Assembly (NCBI RefSeq): GCF_022808865.1
Contig: NZ_JAKZLB010000002.1
Coordinates: 634,019 to 698,018, forward strand
Origin: Geothrix oryzisoli
Lineage (GTDB): Bacteria; Acidobacteriota; Holophagae; Holophagales; Holophagaceae
Direction of reading: 5' to 3'
DNA length: 64,000 bases
Shown: piece by piece, positions 27,246 through 36,824 of the stretch
Position numbering within the stretch: position 1 is the first letter of the stretch
Layout of the letters: the number at the start of each line of letters is the position of its first letter
Translations under genes and position numbers: made by a program
Notes under the pieces: model-generated
The model's input: only the letters and a program-made list of their open reading frames with translations
What the model was told of the DNA's origin: nothing
Databases searched by the model: none

Positions 27246-27575
27246 ATGACCGGCATGGATGCGATCCTCCACGGCGGCCTCCAGGGATACCTGGTCGTCG
27301 CCATCCTGCTCTTCTTCCTGGGGCTGGCCGCGGTGCTGCTGCGCCGCACCCTGCTCCTGCAGTTCATGGGCGTGGAGCTGATGCTCAACGCCGCCAACGT
27401 GGCCCTGCTGGCCTTCGCGCGCTTCCGCGGCGGCGATGCCCAGGCCATGGTGTTCTACCTCTTCATCATCGCCGTGGCCGCCTGCGAAGCGGCGATCGGT
27501 CTGGCGCTGATCATCGGCCTCTACCGTCACCGGGACACCACCGACTCGGACCGGGCCGCCAGCCTGAAGCAGTGA
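27246..27575 (+). CDS. nuoK: NADH-quinone oxidoreductase subunit K
   Basis: This 109-residue subunit has three helices. Glu residues within helices 2 and 3 (GVELMLNAANVAL and the ACEAAIGLAL segment) are the conserved membrane carboxylates of NuoK used in proton transfer. It lies 10 bases after nuoJ and 7 before nuoL. Confidence 0.96.
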   Translation: MTGMDAILHGGLQGYLVVAILLFFLGLAAVLLRRTLLLQFMGVELMLNAANVALLAFARFRGGDAQAMVFYLFIIAVAACEAAIGLALIIGLYRHRDTTDSDRAASLKQ

Positions 27576-27582
27576 GGGTGCG

Positions 27583-29487
27583 ATGAACAAGTACTACTGG
27601 CTCATTCCGATCCTCCCCCTGCTGGGCGCGGCCTTCAACGGCCTGCTGGGCAAGCGTCTGGGCAAGAGCGCCGTCACGGTCGTGGGCCTGGGCGTCGTCT
27701 TCGGTTCCCTGCTGCTGGCCGCCTCCGCCTTCCTCGCCATGAAGGCCCTGCCGGATCATCGGCTGGTTCTGACCTACGGCGAATGGATGCTGACCGGCTC
27801 CATGGCCGTCCCCTTCGGCCTGGTGATCGACCCCCTCAGCGGCACCATGATGCTGGTCGTCACCGGCATCGGCTTCCTGATCCACCTCTACTCCGTGGGC
27901 TACATGCACGCGGAGGAGGGCTACGCCCGGTTCTTCAGCTACCTGAACCTCTTCGTGTTCTTCATGCTGACACTGGTGCTGGGCTCGAGCCTGCCCCTGA
28001 TGTTCGTGGGCTGGGAGGGCGTGGGCCTCTGCTCCTACCTGCTCATCGGCTACTACTTCGAGACGGACTTCGCGCCGCAGGCGGGCCTCAAGGCCTTCCT
28101 CTTCAATCGCGTGGGCGATCTGGGCGTGTCCATCGGCATGCTGGTGCTCTTCGCCTCCTTCGGCACCCTGACCATTTCCGACATCCTCATCCAGGCGGGC
28201 CATCTGGCCCCCGAGGCGAGCTTCGGCATCCTCACCTTCGCGACCTTGATGCTCTTCGTGGGCGCCACGGGCAAGAGCGCCCAGCTGCCCCTCTACCTCT
28301 GGCTGCCAGACGCCATGGCGGGCCCGACCCCCGTCAGCGCCCTGATCCACGCGGCCACCATGGTGACCAGCGGCATCTACATGATCTGCCGCCTGGCCCC
28401 GGTCTACACCCTGACGCCCACCACCATGACCGTGGTGGCCTGGGTGGGTGCCGCCACGGCCCTGTTCGCCGCCACGATCGGCCTCTTCCAGCGCGACATC
28501 AAGAAGGTGCTGGCCTACTCCACCGTCTCCCAGCTGGGCTACATGTTCCTGGGCCTGGGCGCGGCCGGCTTCGCGGCGGGCTTCTTCCACGTCTTCACCC
28601 ACGCCTGGTTCAAGGCCCTCCTCTTCCTCGGCGCCGGCAGCGCGATCACGGCCATGCACCACGAGCAGGACCTCTTCAAGATGGGCGGTCTGAAGAACAA
28701 GACGAAGATCACCTTCATCACCATGGTGGCCGGCACCATCGCCATCATGGGCTTCCCCGGCACCTCGGGCTTCTTCAGCAAGGACGAGATCCTCTACCTG
28801 GCCTACCTGAAGTCCCCGGCCCTGTGGGTGGTGGGCGTGGTCGCGGCCTGCTGCACGAGCTTCTACATGTGGCGCCTCATGGCCCTGGCCTTCTGGGGCG
28901 AGCCCCGCGACCACCACGCCTACGAGCACGCCCACGAGAGCCCGCTCTCCATGACCCTGCCGCTCATGGTGCTCGCCCTGGGCTCCCTGCTGTGGGGCTT
29001 CTGGGGCGTGCCCGAGGCCTTCGGCGGGCACTTCAGCATCGGCGAGTGGCTGAAGCCGGCCCTGACCTACGGGCAGACCCATGCCGCCCACGGCCACCAC
29101 GAGGGTCCGGCGGTCCTGCTGGCGGTGATCTCCACGACCCTGGGCCTGGTCTTCGGCTTCCTGGGCTGGTCCAAGTACAAGAACGGCCCCGCCTGGGAGT
29201 TGGCCTTCGCGGAGAAGTTCCCCTTCCTCCACAACCTGCTGCTGAACAAGTACTACGTGGACGAGGGCGTGGAGCTCTACCTGCTCCGGCCCATCCGGTG
29301 GTTCGGCAACCTCATGTGGAAGCTCTTCGACGTCATCCTCATCGACGGCGTGGGCGTGAACCTGCCGGGCGCGCTGACCCGGGTGTTCGGGGACTTCACG
29401 GCGCTCTTCCAGACCGGCCGGGTGCGCAACTACGCGCTCAGCATGGCGCTGGGGGCCGCGATCCTCCTCTATGTCTTCCTGAAGTAG
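27583..29487 (+). CDS. nuoL: NADH-quinone oxidoreductase subunit L
   Basis: This 634-residue antiporter-like subunit is the most distal proton pump of complex I. Conserved features include FVGWEGVGLCSYLLIGYYF (with the key Glu), KSAQLPLYLWLPDAMAGPTPVSALIHAATMV (with the broken-helix Lys), QRDIKKVLAYSTVSQLGYM and a C-terminal lateral-helix region. Length is normal. It is 7 bases after nuoK. Confidence 0.97.
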   Translation: MNKYYWLIPILPLLGAAFNGLLGKRLGKSAVTVVGLGVVFGSLLLAASAFLAMKALPDHRLVLTYGEWMLTGSMAVPFGLVIDPLSGTMMLVVTGIGFLIHLYSVGYMHAEEGYARFFSYLNLFVFFMLTLVLGSSLPLMFVGWEGVGLCSYLLIGYYFETDFAPQAGLKAFLFNRVGDLGVSIGMLVLFASFGTLTISDILIQAGHLAPEASFGILTFATLMLFVGATGKSAQLPLYLWLPDAMAGPTPVSALIHAATMVTSGIYMICRLAPVYTLTPTTMTVVAWVGAATALFAATIGLFQRDIKKVLAYSTVSQLGYMFLGLGAAGFAAGFFHVFTHAWFKALLFLGAGSAITAMHHEQDLFKMGGLKNKTKITFITMVAGTIAIMGFPGTSGFFSKDEILYLAYLKSPALWVVGVVAACCTSFYMWRLMALAFWGEPRDHHAYEHAHESPLSMTLPLMVLALGSLLWGFWGVPEAFGGHFSIGEWLKPALTYGQTHAAHGHHEGPAVLLAVISTTLGLVFGFLGWSKYKNGPAWELAFAEKFPFLHNLLLNKYYVDEGVELYLLRPIRWFGNLMWKLFDVILIDGVGVNLPGALTRVFGDFTALFQTGRVRNYALSMALGAAILLYVFLK

Positions 29488-29495
29488 GTGGGGCG

Positions 29496-31112
29496 ATGAC
29501 CTGGCTGAACCTCCATCCCCTCACCTTCCTGGTGTTCGCGCCGACCGTCCTGGGCTTCGCGCTGATGGCCCTGCCGCACAAGCTCGGCAAGCTGGCCCGG
29601 CTGCTGGGCTTCCTGGGCGCCCTGGCCATCTTCGTTTTGAGCCTCGCCTGGCTGCTGGGCCACAGCCCGGCCGCCGGCGGGACGGTCCTGGCGGAACGCG
29701 CCCCCTGGTTCACCCTGGTGGGCCTGCCCGTGGACTACGCCCTGGCGGTGGATGGCCTGAACCTCTGGCTGGTGCTCCTCACCACCTTCCTGGTGCCGCT
29801 GACCATGCTGGGCACCTGGAACAGCCTCAAGGACCGCATGGGCACCTTCGCGGCCCTGTTCCTCCTGCTCGAGACCGGCATGCTGGGCGCCCTGGTGGCC
29901 CAGGACCTGTTCGTGTTCTACCTCTTCTGGGAGGCCATGCTGATCCCGATGTACTTCATGATCGGGGTCTGGGGCGGCGATGAGCGCCGCTACGCGGCCA
30001 ACAAGTTCTTCCTCTACACCCTGAGCGGGTCGCTGCTCTGGCTGGTGGCCCTGCTCTACCTGGCGAACAAGGCCGGCGGCTTCAACCCGGCCCTGATGGC
30101 CCAGGCGGCCTCCGCGCTTCCCTTCGGCGTGCAGGGCTGGCTGTTCATCGCCTTCGCCGTGGCCTTCGCCATCAAGGTGCCCCTGTTCCCCCTGCACACC
30201 TGGCTGCCGGACGCGCACGTACAGGCGCCCACGGCCGGTTCCGTCATCCTGGCCGGCGTGCTGCTGAAGCTGGGCGGATACGGCTTCATCCGCTTCGCCA
30301 TCCCCATGTTCCCCCAGGCGGCGATGCACTACGCCAAGCCCATCGCCCTGCTGAGCGTCATCGCCATCGTCTACGGGGCCCTGGTGGCCATGGTCCAGCG
30401 CGACATCAAGAAGCTGGTGGCCTATTCCTCCGTGAGCCACATGGGCTTCGTGATGCTGGGGCTCGCCTCCATGACCGTCATCGGCACCCAGGGCGCCATG
30501 CTCCAGATGCTCAACCACGGCATCAGCACAGGCGCGCTCTTCCTCCTGGTGGGCATGCTCTACGACCGGGCCCACACGCGCATGATCGCCGATTTCGGCG
30601 GCGTGGCCGTGAAGATGCCCATCTTCACCACCTTCTTCATGATCGTGACCCTGAGCTCCATCGGCCTGCCGCTCACCAACGGGTTCGTGGGCGAGTTCTG
30701 GATCCTCAACGGCACCTTCCTCTCCGGCTTCTCGTGGGGCCGCCTCTATGCCGTCCTGGCCACCTCCGGCGTGCTGCTGGGCGCGGTCTACATGCTGTGG
30801 ATGTTCATGCGCGTCTTCTGGGGCCCCGAGAACAAGGACGAGGACAGCGGCACCCACCACCTGCACAGCGACCTGAATGCCCGCGAGATCGCGGTGATGC
30901 TGCCCCTGGTGGTGCTCATCGTCTGGATGGGCGTCCACCCGAAGACCTTCGTGGCCGCCAGCGAGACCCCCGTGGCCGCCCTGCTCCAGGAGATCAAGGC
31001 CCCGGCGCCCAGGACCTTCGTCCTGAAGCCGGCTGTCCATGAGGCTCCCGCGGCCCCCGCCGAATCCGGAGCGCATCTCCCCGAAGCTCCCGCCGCGCAC
31101 GAGGTGCATTGA
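29496..31112 (+). CDS. nuoM: NADH-quinone oxidoreductase subunit M
   Basis: This 538-residue antiporter-like subunit starts at ATG 29496 (MTWLNLHPLTFLVF), eight bases after the nuoL stop with a GTGGGG site. It shows FYLFWEAMLIPMYFMIGVWGG (key Glu), VPLFPLHTWLPDAHVQAPTAGSV (key Lys region) and QRDIKKLVAYSSVSHMGFVMLG. The C-terminus has an unusual tail of about 35 Ala/Pro/His-rich residues. Its TGA overlaps the ATG of nuoN by one base. Confidence 0.97.
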   Translation: MTWLNLHPLTFLVFAPTVLGFALMALPHKLGKLARLLGFLGALAIFVLSLAWLLGHSPAAGGTVLAERAPWFTLVGLPVDYALAVDGLNLWLVLLTTFLVPLTMLGTWNSLKDRMGTFAALFLLLETGMLGALVAQDLFVFYLFWEAMLIPMYFMIGVWGGDERRYAANKFFLYTLSGSLLWLVALLYLANKAGGFNPALMAQAASALPFGVQGWLFIAFAVAFAIKVPLFPLHTWLPDAHVQAPTAGSVILAGVLLKLGGYGFIRFAIPMFPQAAMHYAKPIALLSVIAIVYGALVAMVQRDIKKLVAYSSVSHMGFVMLGLASMTVIGTQGAMLQMLNHGISTGALFLLVGMLYDRAHTRMIADFGGVAVKMPIFTTFFMIVTLSSIGLPLTNGFVGEFWILNGTFLSGFSWGRLYAVLATSGVLLGAVYMLWMFMRVFWGPENKDEDSGTHHLHSDLNAREIAVMLPLVVLIVWMGVHPKTFVAASETPVAALLQEIKAPAPRTFVLKPAVHEAPAAPAESGAHLPEAPAAHEVH

Positions 31113-32611
31113 TGAGCCTCACCCCCAGCCAGTGGGCGGCCCTGCTGCCGCTGCTCCTCCCGTCCTTCGGCGCCTGCCTGATCGTCCTGATGTCCCTCGA
31201 CAAGGATCAGGCCACCGCCAAGTGGATCCGCGGCGCCATGTACGGCACGGCCCTCCTGGCCGTCGCCGGCAGCTTCTGGTACCTGACGGAACTCTGGAAG
31301 ACCGGCGCCCAGCCCAGCTTCTTCCAGCTGCGGATGGACCGCCTAGCCCAGTTCACGGGCGTCTTCCTGATGGTGGCCACGGCGCTCACCATCCTGCAGA
31401 GCTGGGATCACTTCCACCAGGAGGGTTGGGTGAAGGGTGAGACCCTGGCCCTGCTTCTCTTTGCCGTGGTGGGCATGCAACTCTTCGCCTCCACCACCCA
31501 CTTCGTGACCCTCTTCCTGGGCCTGGAGCTGTTCAGCCTCCCCCTCTATGCCCTGGTGGGCACCGTGCGGGCCCGGCCCGAGAGCGCCGAAGGCGGGATG
31601 AAATACTTCCTCACCGGCGCCGTGGCCTCCAGCTGCTTCCTCATGGGGGGCGTGCTGATCTACGGCATGAGCGGGACCTTCGACCTGGCTGCGGCCGCCA
31701 CCTCCCTCAAGGGGCACGGCCTGGTCCTGGATCCCCTGGTGTTGGTGGGTGCCGCCCTGATGCTGCTGGGCTTCCTCTTCAAGGTGTCTGCGGTGCCGTT
31801 CCACCAGTGGACGCCGGACGCCTACGAGGCCTCCCCGCACCCCATCGCGGGCTTCATGTCCGTCGCCACCAAGGGCGTGGCCTTCATTGCGCTCCTGCGC
31901 GTGTTCGCCGGCAGCTTCGCCCCCCTGGGCGCGGTGGGTGTGAAGATGCAGTCGGTGGTGGCCGTGCTGGCCATCGCCACGCTGGTGCTCGGCAACCTCA
32001 CGGCCCTGGTCCAGTCCAATGTGAAGCGCATGCTGGCCTACTCCAGCATCAGCCACGCCGGCTACCTCCTGCTGGGCTTCGTGGCCGGCACCCCGGCGGC
32101 CTACACGGGCGTGCTGTTCTACCTGGTCATCTACCTGGCCATGAACATGGGCGCCTTCGGCCTGCTGACGGCCTTCGGGCTGGTGGGCGACCAGACGACC
32201 TTCGAGGACCTGCGGGGTCTGGGCTGGAAGCGTCCGGCCATGGGCTTCTCCGCGGCCGTGTTCATGCTGAGCCTGGCCGGCATCCCCCCCCTGGGCGGCT
32301 TCTACGGCAAGTACATGATCTTCCGCGAGCTGGTGGGCACAGGTCACGTGGGCATGGCCATCCTCGGAGTCCTGGCGAGCCTGGTGTCCGCCTACTACTA
32401 CCTGCGCCTCCTGGTGGCCCTGTTCCTCCAGGCCCCCAGTGCCGAAGCGGAGCGCCTGGCCTCGGATCGTCCCGCGGTCCACGCCCCGCTGGCGGGTGCC
32501 ACCGTGCTGGTCTGCGCGGTCATCGTCCTGGCAGGCGGCTTTCTCCAGTCGGGCCTGGCGGATGGGTTTGCCAAGCGGGCCCTGATCGAGGGCCTGGGCC
32601 TGATCCGCTAG
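31112..32611 (+). CDS. nuoN: NADH-quinone oxidoreductase subunit N
   Basis: This 499-residue antiporter-like subunit closes the operon. It contains FLGLELFSLPLYALVG (key Glu), LLGFLFKVSAVPFHQWTPDAYEASPHPIAGFMS, and VQSNVKRMLAYSSISHAGYLLLG. The ATG at 31112 overlaps the nuoM stop (TGATG). A run of seven T follows the stop without a strong stem. Fourteen helices are expected. Confidence 0.97.
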   Translation: MSLTPSQWAALLPLLLPSFGACLIVLMSLDKDQATAKWIRGAMYGTALLAVAGSFWYLTELWKTGAQPSFFQLRMDRLAQFTGVFLMVATALTILQSWDHFHQEGWVKGETLALLLFAVVGMQLFASTTHFVTLFLGLELFSLPLYALVGTVRARPESAEGGMKYFLTGAVASSCFLMGGVLIYGMSGTFDLAAAATSLKGHGLVLDPLVLVGAALMLLGFLFKVSAVPFHQWTPDAYEASPHPIAGFMSVATKGVAFIALLRVFAGSFAPLGAVGVKMQSVVAVLAIATLVLGNLTALVQSNVKRMLAYSSISHAGYLLLGFVAGTPAAYTGVLFYLVIYLAMNMGAFGLLTAFGLVGDQTTFEDLRGLGWKRPAMGFSAAVFMLSLAGIPPLGGFYGKYMIFRELVGTGHVGMAILGVLASLVSAYYYLRLLVALFLQAPSAEAERLASDRPAVHAPLAGATVLVCAVIVLAGGFLQSGLADGFAKRALIEGLGLIR

Positions 32612-32722
32612 GGCGTTTTTTTCAGTCTCAACCGGGAACCTCCTCTGGCGGTCTATACATCGTTATGCGAAGGTACATGGCTGGGCCCTGCCCGGCCCCC
32701 TTGAGAAGCGGAGTGCGGCGTC

Positions 32723-34240
32723 ATGAAGCGGAATACCTGGATTGGCCTGGGAATCGGCGTCGCGGTGGTGGCGGGTGGAGCCGCCTACGTGCTCACCCGG
32801 CCCAAGGATGAGGTGAAGTGGCGCCTGGCCAAGCTGGACAAGGGCAACATCACTCAGCGCATCAATGCCACGGGGTCGGTGAGCCCGGTGGTGCAGGTGG
32901 CCGTGGGCACCCAGGTGTCCGGGGTGATCTCGGCCCTCTACGTGGACTACAACAGCATCGTGAAGAAGGGCCAGCTCATCGCGCAGATCGACCCGACGGT
33001 GTCGGATACCCAGCTCCAGGATGCGCAGGCGAGCCTCCTCCGCGCCCAGGCCGCCTACGATTTCGCCAAGGCCGACTACGACCGCAGCAAGCGCCTGGCC
33101 GAGGACAAGCTCCTGGCGGCCCAGGACCTCGACACCAAGGAGACGGCCCTCAAGAATGCCAAGGGCAACCTGGAGTCCGCCAAGGCCACAGTGGACCGGG
33201 CCAAGGCGAACCGCGGCTACTGCGACATCACGGCCCCGGTGGACGGCGTGGTGATCTCCCGCCTGGCGGACGTGGGCCAGACCGTGGCCGCCAGCTTCAG
33301 CACGCCGAACCTCTTCCAGATCGCCCAGGATCTCTCCGCGATGAAGGTCCAGGTCTCCATCGGCGAATCGGACATCGACGAGGTGCAGGTGGGCCAGCGG
33401 GCCATGTTCACCGTGGACAGCCTGCCGGACAAGCAGTTCGCCGCTACCGTGAGCCTGGTCCGCCAGGAGCCGATCACGACCCAGAACGTGGTGAACTACG
33501 TGGTGGAGATGATCGTGCCCAATGAGCCGCTGGCCGGCTCGGCCGACGGCGGCGGGATGCCGCGGGCGATTGGTGCCGATGCGGCCGCGCCAGACCCCGA
33601 GAAGGCCTGGGAGCGGATGAAGGACCGCATGGCGGCCCAGGGCGTCACCAAGGAGCAGTTCCTCAAGCGGTTCAAGGAGCGCCAGGCCGGCCAGCCCAAG
33701 GGGGCGCCCAGTCTGGCCAAGGGCGGTCCCGCCGTCCTGCATGCCCCGGCGGGCGATCCGAAGGCGCTGGCCCGGATTCCCGGGGGCGCCAGTCAGCTGG
33801 GCGGCCCCAAGTTCACGGGCACCCTGGCCCTGCGCTCGGGCATGACCGCCAATGTCACCATCATCACCAACCAGCGCAAGGATGTGCTCCGGGTGCCCAA
33901 CTCCGCCCTGCGCTTCAATCCCGCCGCCTTCATCAAGGAAGACAAGAAGGCCGATGGCCCGCGCCTGGGCCAGCCCATGATGATGGGTGGCCCCCGGCCC
34001 GGCGCCCAGAGCACCACCGGCAGCAAGGGCGGGGTGGTGGCGCGCCGGGAAGACCGCATCTGGGTGCTGGAGAACGGCAAGCCCAAGGCCCTGGTGGTCA
34101 AGGCCGGCATCACCGATGGCCAGTTCACGGAGATCTCCGGTGAGGGGCTCGTGGAGGGCCTGCAGGTCCTGACCGGTGTGGAGAACACCAAGCAGGCCAA
34201 TGGCGCGGCCCCCCTGGGCGCAACCGGGGGACGGCGCTAG
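32723..34240 (+). CDS. Periplasmic adaptor (membrane fusion protein) of MacA/HlyD type
   Basis: This 505-residue adaptor has an N-terminal anchor (about 8-25), a lipoyl-like domain, a helical hairpin (about 95-165, rich in Ala, Lys and Asp heptads) and a beta-barrel domain. It is followed by MacB-type permease gene 34252, so it fits a tripartite efflux or export pump. Residues 271-362 form an insertion rich in Gly, Pro, Ala and Lys, including a helical DPEKAWERMKDRMAAQGVTKEQF part, between the barrel strand VVEMIVPNEPL and KFTGTLALRSGM. This is not usual in MacA. A second Gly/Met-rich loop follows about residue 405-440. Confidence 0.9.
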   Translation: MKRNTWIGLGIGVAVVAGGAAYVLTRPKDEVKWRLAKLDKGNITQRINATGSVSPVVQVAVGTQVSGVISALYVDYNSIVKKGQLIAQIDPTVSDTQLQDAQASLLRAQAAYDFAKADYDRSKRLAEDKLLAAQDLDTKETALKNAKGNLESAKATVDRAKANRGYCDITAPVDGVVISRLADVGQTVAASFSTPNLFQIAQDLSAMKVQVSIGESDIDEVQVGQRAMFTVDSLPDKQFAATVSLVRQEPITTQNVVNYVVEMIVPNEPLAGSADGGGMPRAIGADAAAPDPEKAWERMKDRMAAQGVTKEQFLKRFKERQAGQPKGAPSLAKGGPAVLHAPAGDPKALARIPGGASQLGGPKFTGTLALRSGMTANVTIITNQRKDVLRVPNSALRFNPAAFIKEDKKADGPRLGQPMMMGGPRPGAQSTTGSKGGVVARREDRIWVLENGKPKALVVKAGITDGQFTEISGEGLVEGLQVLTGVENTKQANGAAPLGATGGRR

Positions 34241-34251
34241 CCGGGGGGTCC

Positions 34252-35469
34252 ATGCGATTCCTGGAATTCCTCAAGCTCGCGTTATTCGCCATCACCCGGA
34301 ACAAGATGCGGGCCTTCCTCACCATGCTCGGCATCATCGTCGGCGTGGGCGCGGTGATCGCCATGATCGGCATCGGCGAGGGCTCGAAGCGCGCCTCCAT
34401 CGCGCTCATCCAGAACATGGGCTCCAACATGCTGACCATCTTCCCGGGCAGCGCGGGGAACCGCTTCGGTCCTTCCGCCATGGGCAGCGCGGACATCCTG
34501 CTGGAAAGCGACCCGCCCCTGATCCAGCAGGAACTCGCCCAGAGCAGCGTCGTGGCCGCCACGGCCCAGGTCCAGACCACGCGGCCCATCATCTACCAGA
34601 ACAGCAACTACGTGACCCAGGTCCAGGGCACCGGCCCCGAGTTCCTCCAGATCCGCGGCTGGGAGGTCGAGAACGGCCGCTTCTTCACCGATACCGAGGT
34701 CCGCGGCATGGCGAAGGTCTGCGTCATCGGCCAGACCGTGAAGGACAACCTCTTCCCCAACGGGGAGGATCCCGTGGGCCTCACGGTCCGCGTGGGTCCG
34801 CTGCCCTTCCTGGTGGTGGGCGTGCTGGAGAAGAAGGGCGCCGGCATGTGGGGTGACCAGGACGACCTCATCGTGGCGCCCTACACCACGGTGATGCGCA
34901 AGATCATGGGCCGGGACAAGATCCAGCGGATCATGGTCAGCGCCCAGGAGGGCAAGGCCGAGCTGGCCGAGACCGAGGTCACGGCCCTGCTGCGCCAGCG
35001 CATGAAGGTGGCGCCCAAGGACGACAATCCCTTCCAGATCCGCAAGCAGGACGACATCGTGCAGATGCAGACGCAGCAGGCGGGCATCCTCACGGCCCTG
35101 CTCGCCGTGGCCGCCAGCATCTCCCTGGTGGTGGGCGGCATCGGCATCTCCAACATCATGCTGGTGAGCGTCACGGAACGCACCCGGGAGATCGGCATCC
35201 GCCGCGCCCTGGGCGCCACCCAGAACAGCATCCTCTGGCAGTTCCTCGTCGAGGCGATCGTGCTGTCCCTGCTGGGCGGCATCATCGGCGTCGGCTTCGC
35301 CTACTCGGCGGTGTACATCCTCCAGAAGTTCCAGGTGCCCGCCGTGACCGAGTCCTGGGCCGTGGCCCTGGGTCTGGGCTTCTCCGGGCTGGTGGGGGTG
35401 GCCGCGGGCTTCCTGCCGGCGGTGAAGGCGGCGAAGCTGGATGTGATCGACGCCCTGAGATACGAGTGA
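34252..35469 (+). CDS. MacB-type ABC transporter permease lacking a fused ATPase
   Basis: This 405-residue protein has one N-terminal helix (RAFLTMLGIIVGVGAVIAMIGIGEGSK), a periplasmic domain (about 45-270) and an FtsX domain with three helices, including SVTERTREIGIRRALGATQNSILWQF. In E. coli MacB the ATPase is fused at the N-terminus; here it is missing and no separate ATPase gene is next to it, so one must be supplied from elsewhere. It is 11 bases after the adaptor gene and 6 bases before the MFS gene. Confidence 0.92.
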   Translation: MRFLEFLKLALFAITRNKMRAFLTMLGIIVGVGAVIAMIGIGEGSKRASIALIQNMGSNMLTIFPGSAGNRFGPSAMGSADILLESDPPLIQQELAQSSVVAATAQVQTTRPIIYQNSNYVTQVQGTGPEFLQIRGWEVENGRFFTDTEVRGMAKVCVIGQTVKDNLFPNGEDPVGLTVRVGPLPFLVVGVLEKKGAGMWGDQDDLIVAPYTTVMRKIMGRDKIQRIMVSAQEGKAELAETEVTALLRQRMKVAPKDDNPFQIRKQDDIVQMQTQQAGILTALLAVAASISLVVGGIGISNIMLVSVTERTREIGIRRALGATQNSILWQFLVEAIVLSLLGGIIGVGFAYSAVYILQKFQVPAVTESWAVALGLGFSGLVGVAAGFLPAVKAAKLDVIDALRYE

Positions 35470-35475
35470 CCCGCT

Positions 35476-36723
35476 GTGGATGACGCCGCGGCGCGGCATG
35501 ATCCGTACGCGGCCCTGAGGGACGGGAACTACCGCTGGTTCATCGCGACCCTGGGCCTCGTCACGCTGGGCCTGCAGATGCAGGGCGTGGTCGTGGGCTG
35601 GCAGGTCTACGACCGGACGGGGGATCCCCTGGCCCTGGGGCTGGTGGGTCTGTCCGAGGCGCTGCCCTTCCTGGCCCTGGCGCTGTTCGGCGGTCACGCG
35701 GCGGACCGGGCGAACCGCCTGCGCCTCTGCCTGGCCGCGACCCTGGGGCTGGCCCTGTGTTCCGGGCTGCTCTGCGCCTTCAGCTGGCGCTTCCAGGCGG
35801 GGCCGCTGGCCCAGGCGGTCTGGCCGATCTACGGAGTCATCTTCCTCACGGGGATCGTGCGGGCCTTCTACCGGCCGGCCAATGTGGCGCTGGGCACAGA
35901 CCTGCTCCCGAAATCGCTCTATGCCAACGGCTCCACCTGGCGGGTCTCCGTCTTCCACTCGGGCATGGTGCTGGGACCGGCCCTTGGGGGTCTGGTCTAC
36001 GCCTGGCGCGGCCCGGTGGCGGCCCACTTCCTGGTGATGCTGCTCATGGCCTGCGGGCTGCTGGGACTGTTCTTCATCCGCTACGCGCCCCGGGCCGTGG
36101 CGCCGCGCAGCGGCTCGATCGTGCAGAGCCTGGGCGAGGGCCTGCGGTTCGTGTTCTCGCAGCGCCTGCTGCTGGGGGCCATCAGCCTCGATCTCTTCGC
36201 CGTGCTCTTCGGCGGGGCCGTGGCCGTGCTGCCCGTGTTCGCCCGGGAGATCCTGAAGGTGGGCCCGCAGGGCCTCGGCGCGCTGCGGGCCGCCCCGGCC
36301 CTGGGCTCGGTGCTCATGGGGATCACCCTGGCCCACCTGCCCCCCCTGCGGCGGGCGGGACGCACGCTCCTGCTCTGCGTGGCGGCCTTCGGCGCGGCCA
36401 TGATCGCCTTCGCCCTGAGCCGGAGCTTCCTGCTGAGCCTGCTGCTGCTGGCCGCCAGCGGCGCGGTGGACAACGTCAGCGTGGTCCTCCGCGCCACCCT
36501 GCTCCAGACCCTCACGCCCGAGCACATGCTGGGCCGCGTGTCATCGGTGAACCAGGTGTTCATCGGCTCCAGCAACGAGATCGGCGCCTTCGAGAGCGGC
36601 CTGGCGGCGCGGCTCCTGGGGCTGGTGCCCTCGGTGATCTTCGGCGGCTGCATGACCCTGCTGGTCGTCGCGACCACCGCCTGGAAGGTGCCGGGCCTCC
36701 GGCGGATGGACCGCATCGGCTGA
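35476..36723 (+). CDS. MFS transporter, EntS-like
   Basis: This 415-residue major facilitator starts at GTG 35476, six bases after the permease stop. About 12 helices are present; the loop 2-3 segment GGHAADRANRLRLCL is the MFS motif A, and the HSGMVLGPALGGLVY segment is typical of the enterobactin exporter-like subfamily (MFS_3). Being in one operon with an adaptor and permease suggests an export role. Substrate is not known. Confidence 0.9.
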   Translation: MDDAAARHDPYAALRDGNYRWFIATLGLVTLGLQMQGVVVGWQVYDRTGDPLALGLVGLSEALPFLALALFGGHAADRANRLRLCLAATLGLALCSGLLCAFSWRFQAGPLAQAVWPIYGVIFLTGIVRAFYRPANVALGTDLLPKSLYANGSTWRVSVFHSGMVLGPALGGLVYAWRGPVAAHFLVMLLMACGLLGLFFIRYAPRAVAPRSGSIVQSLGEGLRFVFSQRLLLGAISLDLFAVLFGGAVAVLPVFAREILKVGPQGLGALRAAPALGSVLMGITLAHLPPLRRAGRTLLLCVAAFGAAMIAFALSRSFLLSLLLLAASGAVDNVSVVLRATLLQTLTPEHMLGRVSSVNQVFIGSSNEIGAFESGLAARLLGLVPSVIFGGCMTLLVVATTAWKVPGLRRMDRIG

Positions 36724-36824
36724 CCGAAGCGCGTGACATCGATCAAATGTGACCCGTGAGTCTATTGAGTGGAGGCTGGACATTCCACACTGATGGCATC
36801 TGTTGAATCCATCCCGGGTGACCC

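Noticed and set aside
27783-29495. Long frame joined upstream of nuoM
   Set aside because: It is out of frame with nuoL, which fills the same bases; nuoM starts at 29496.
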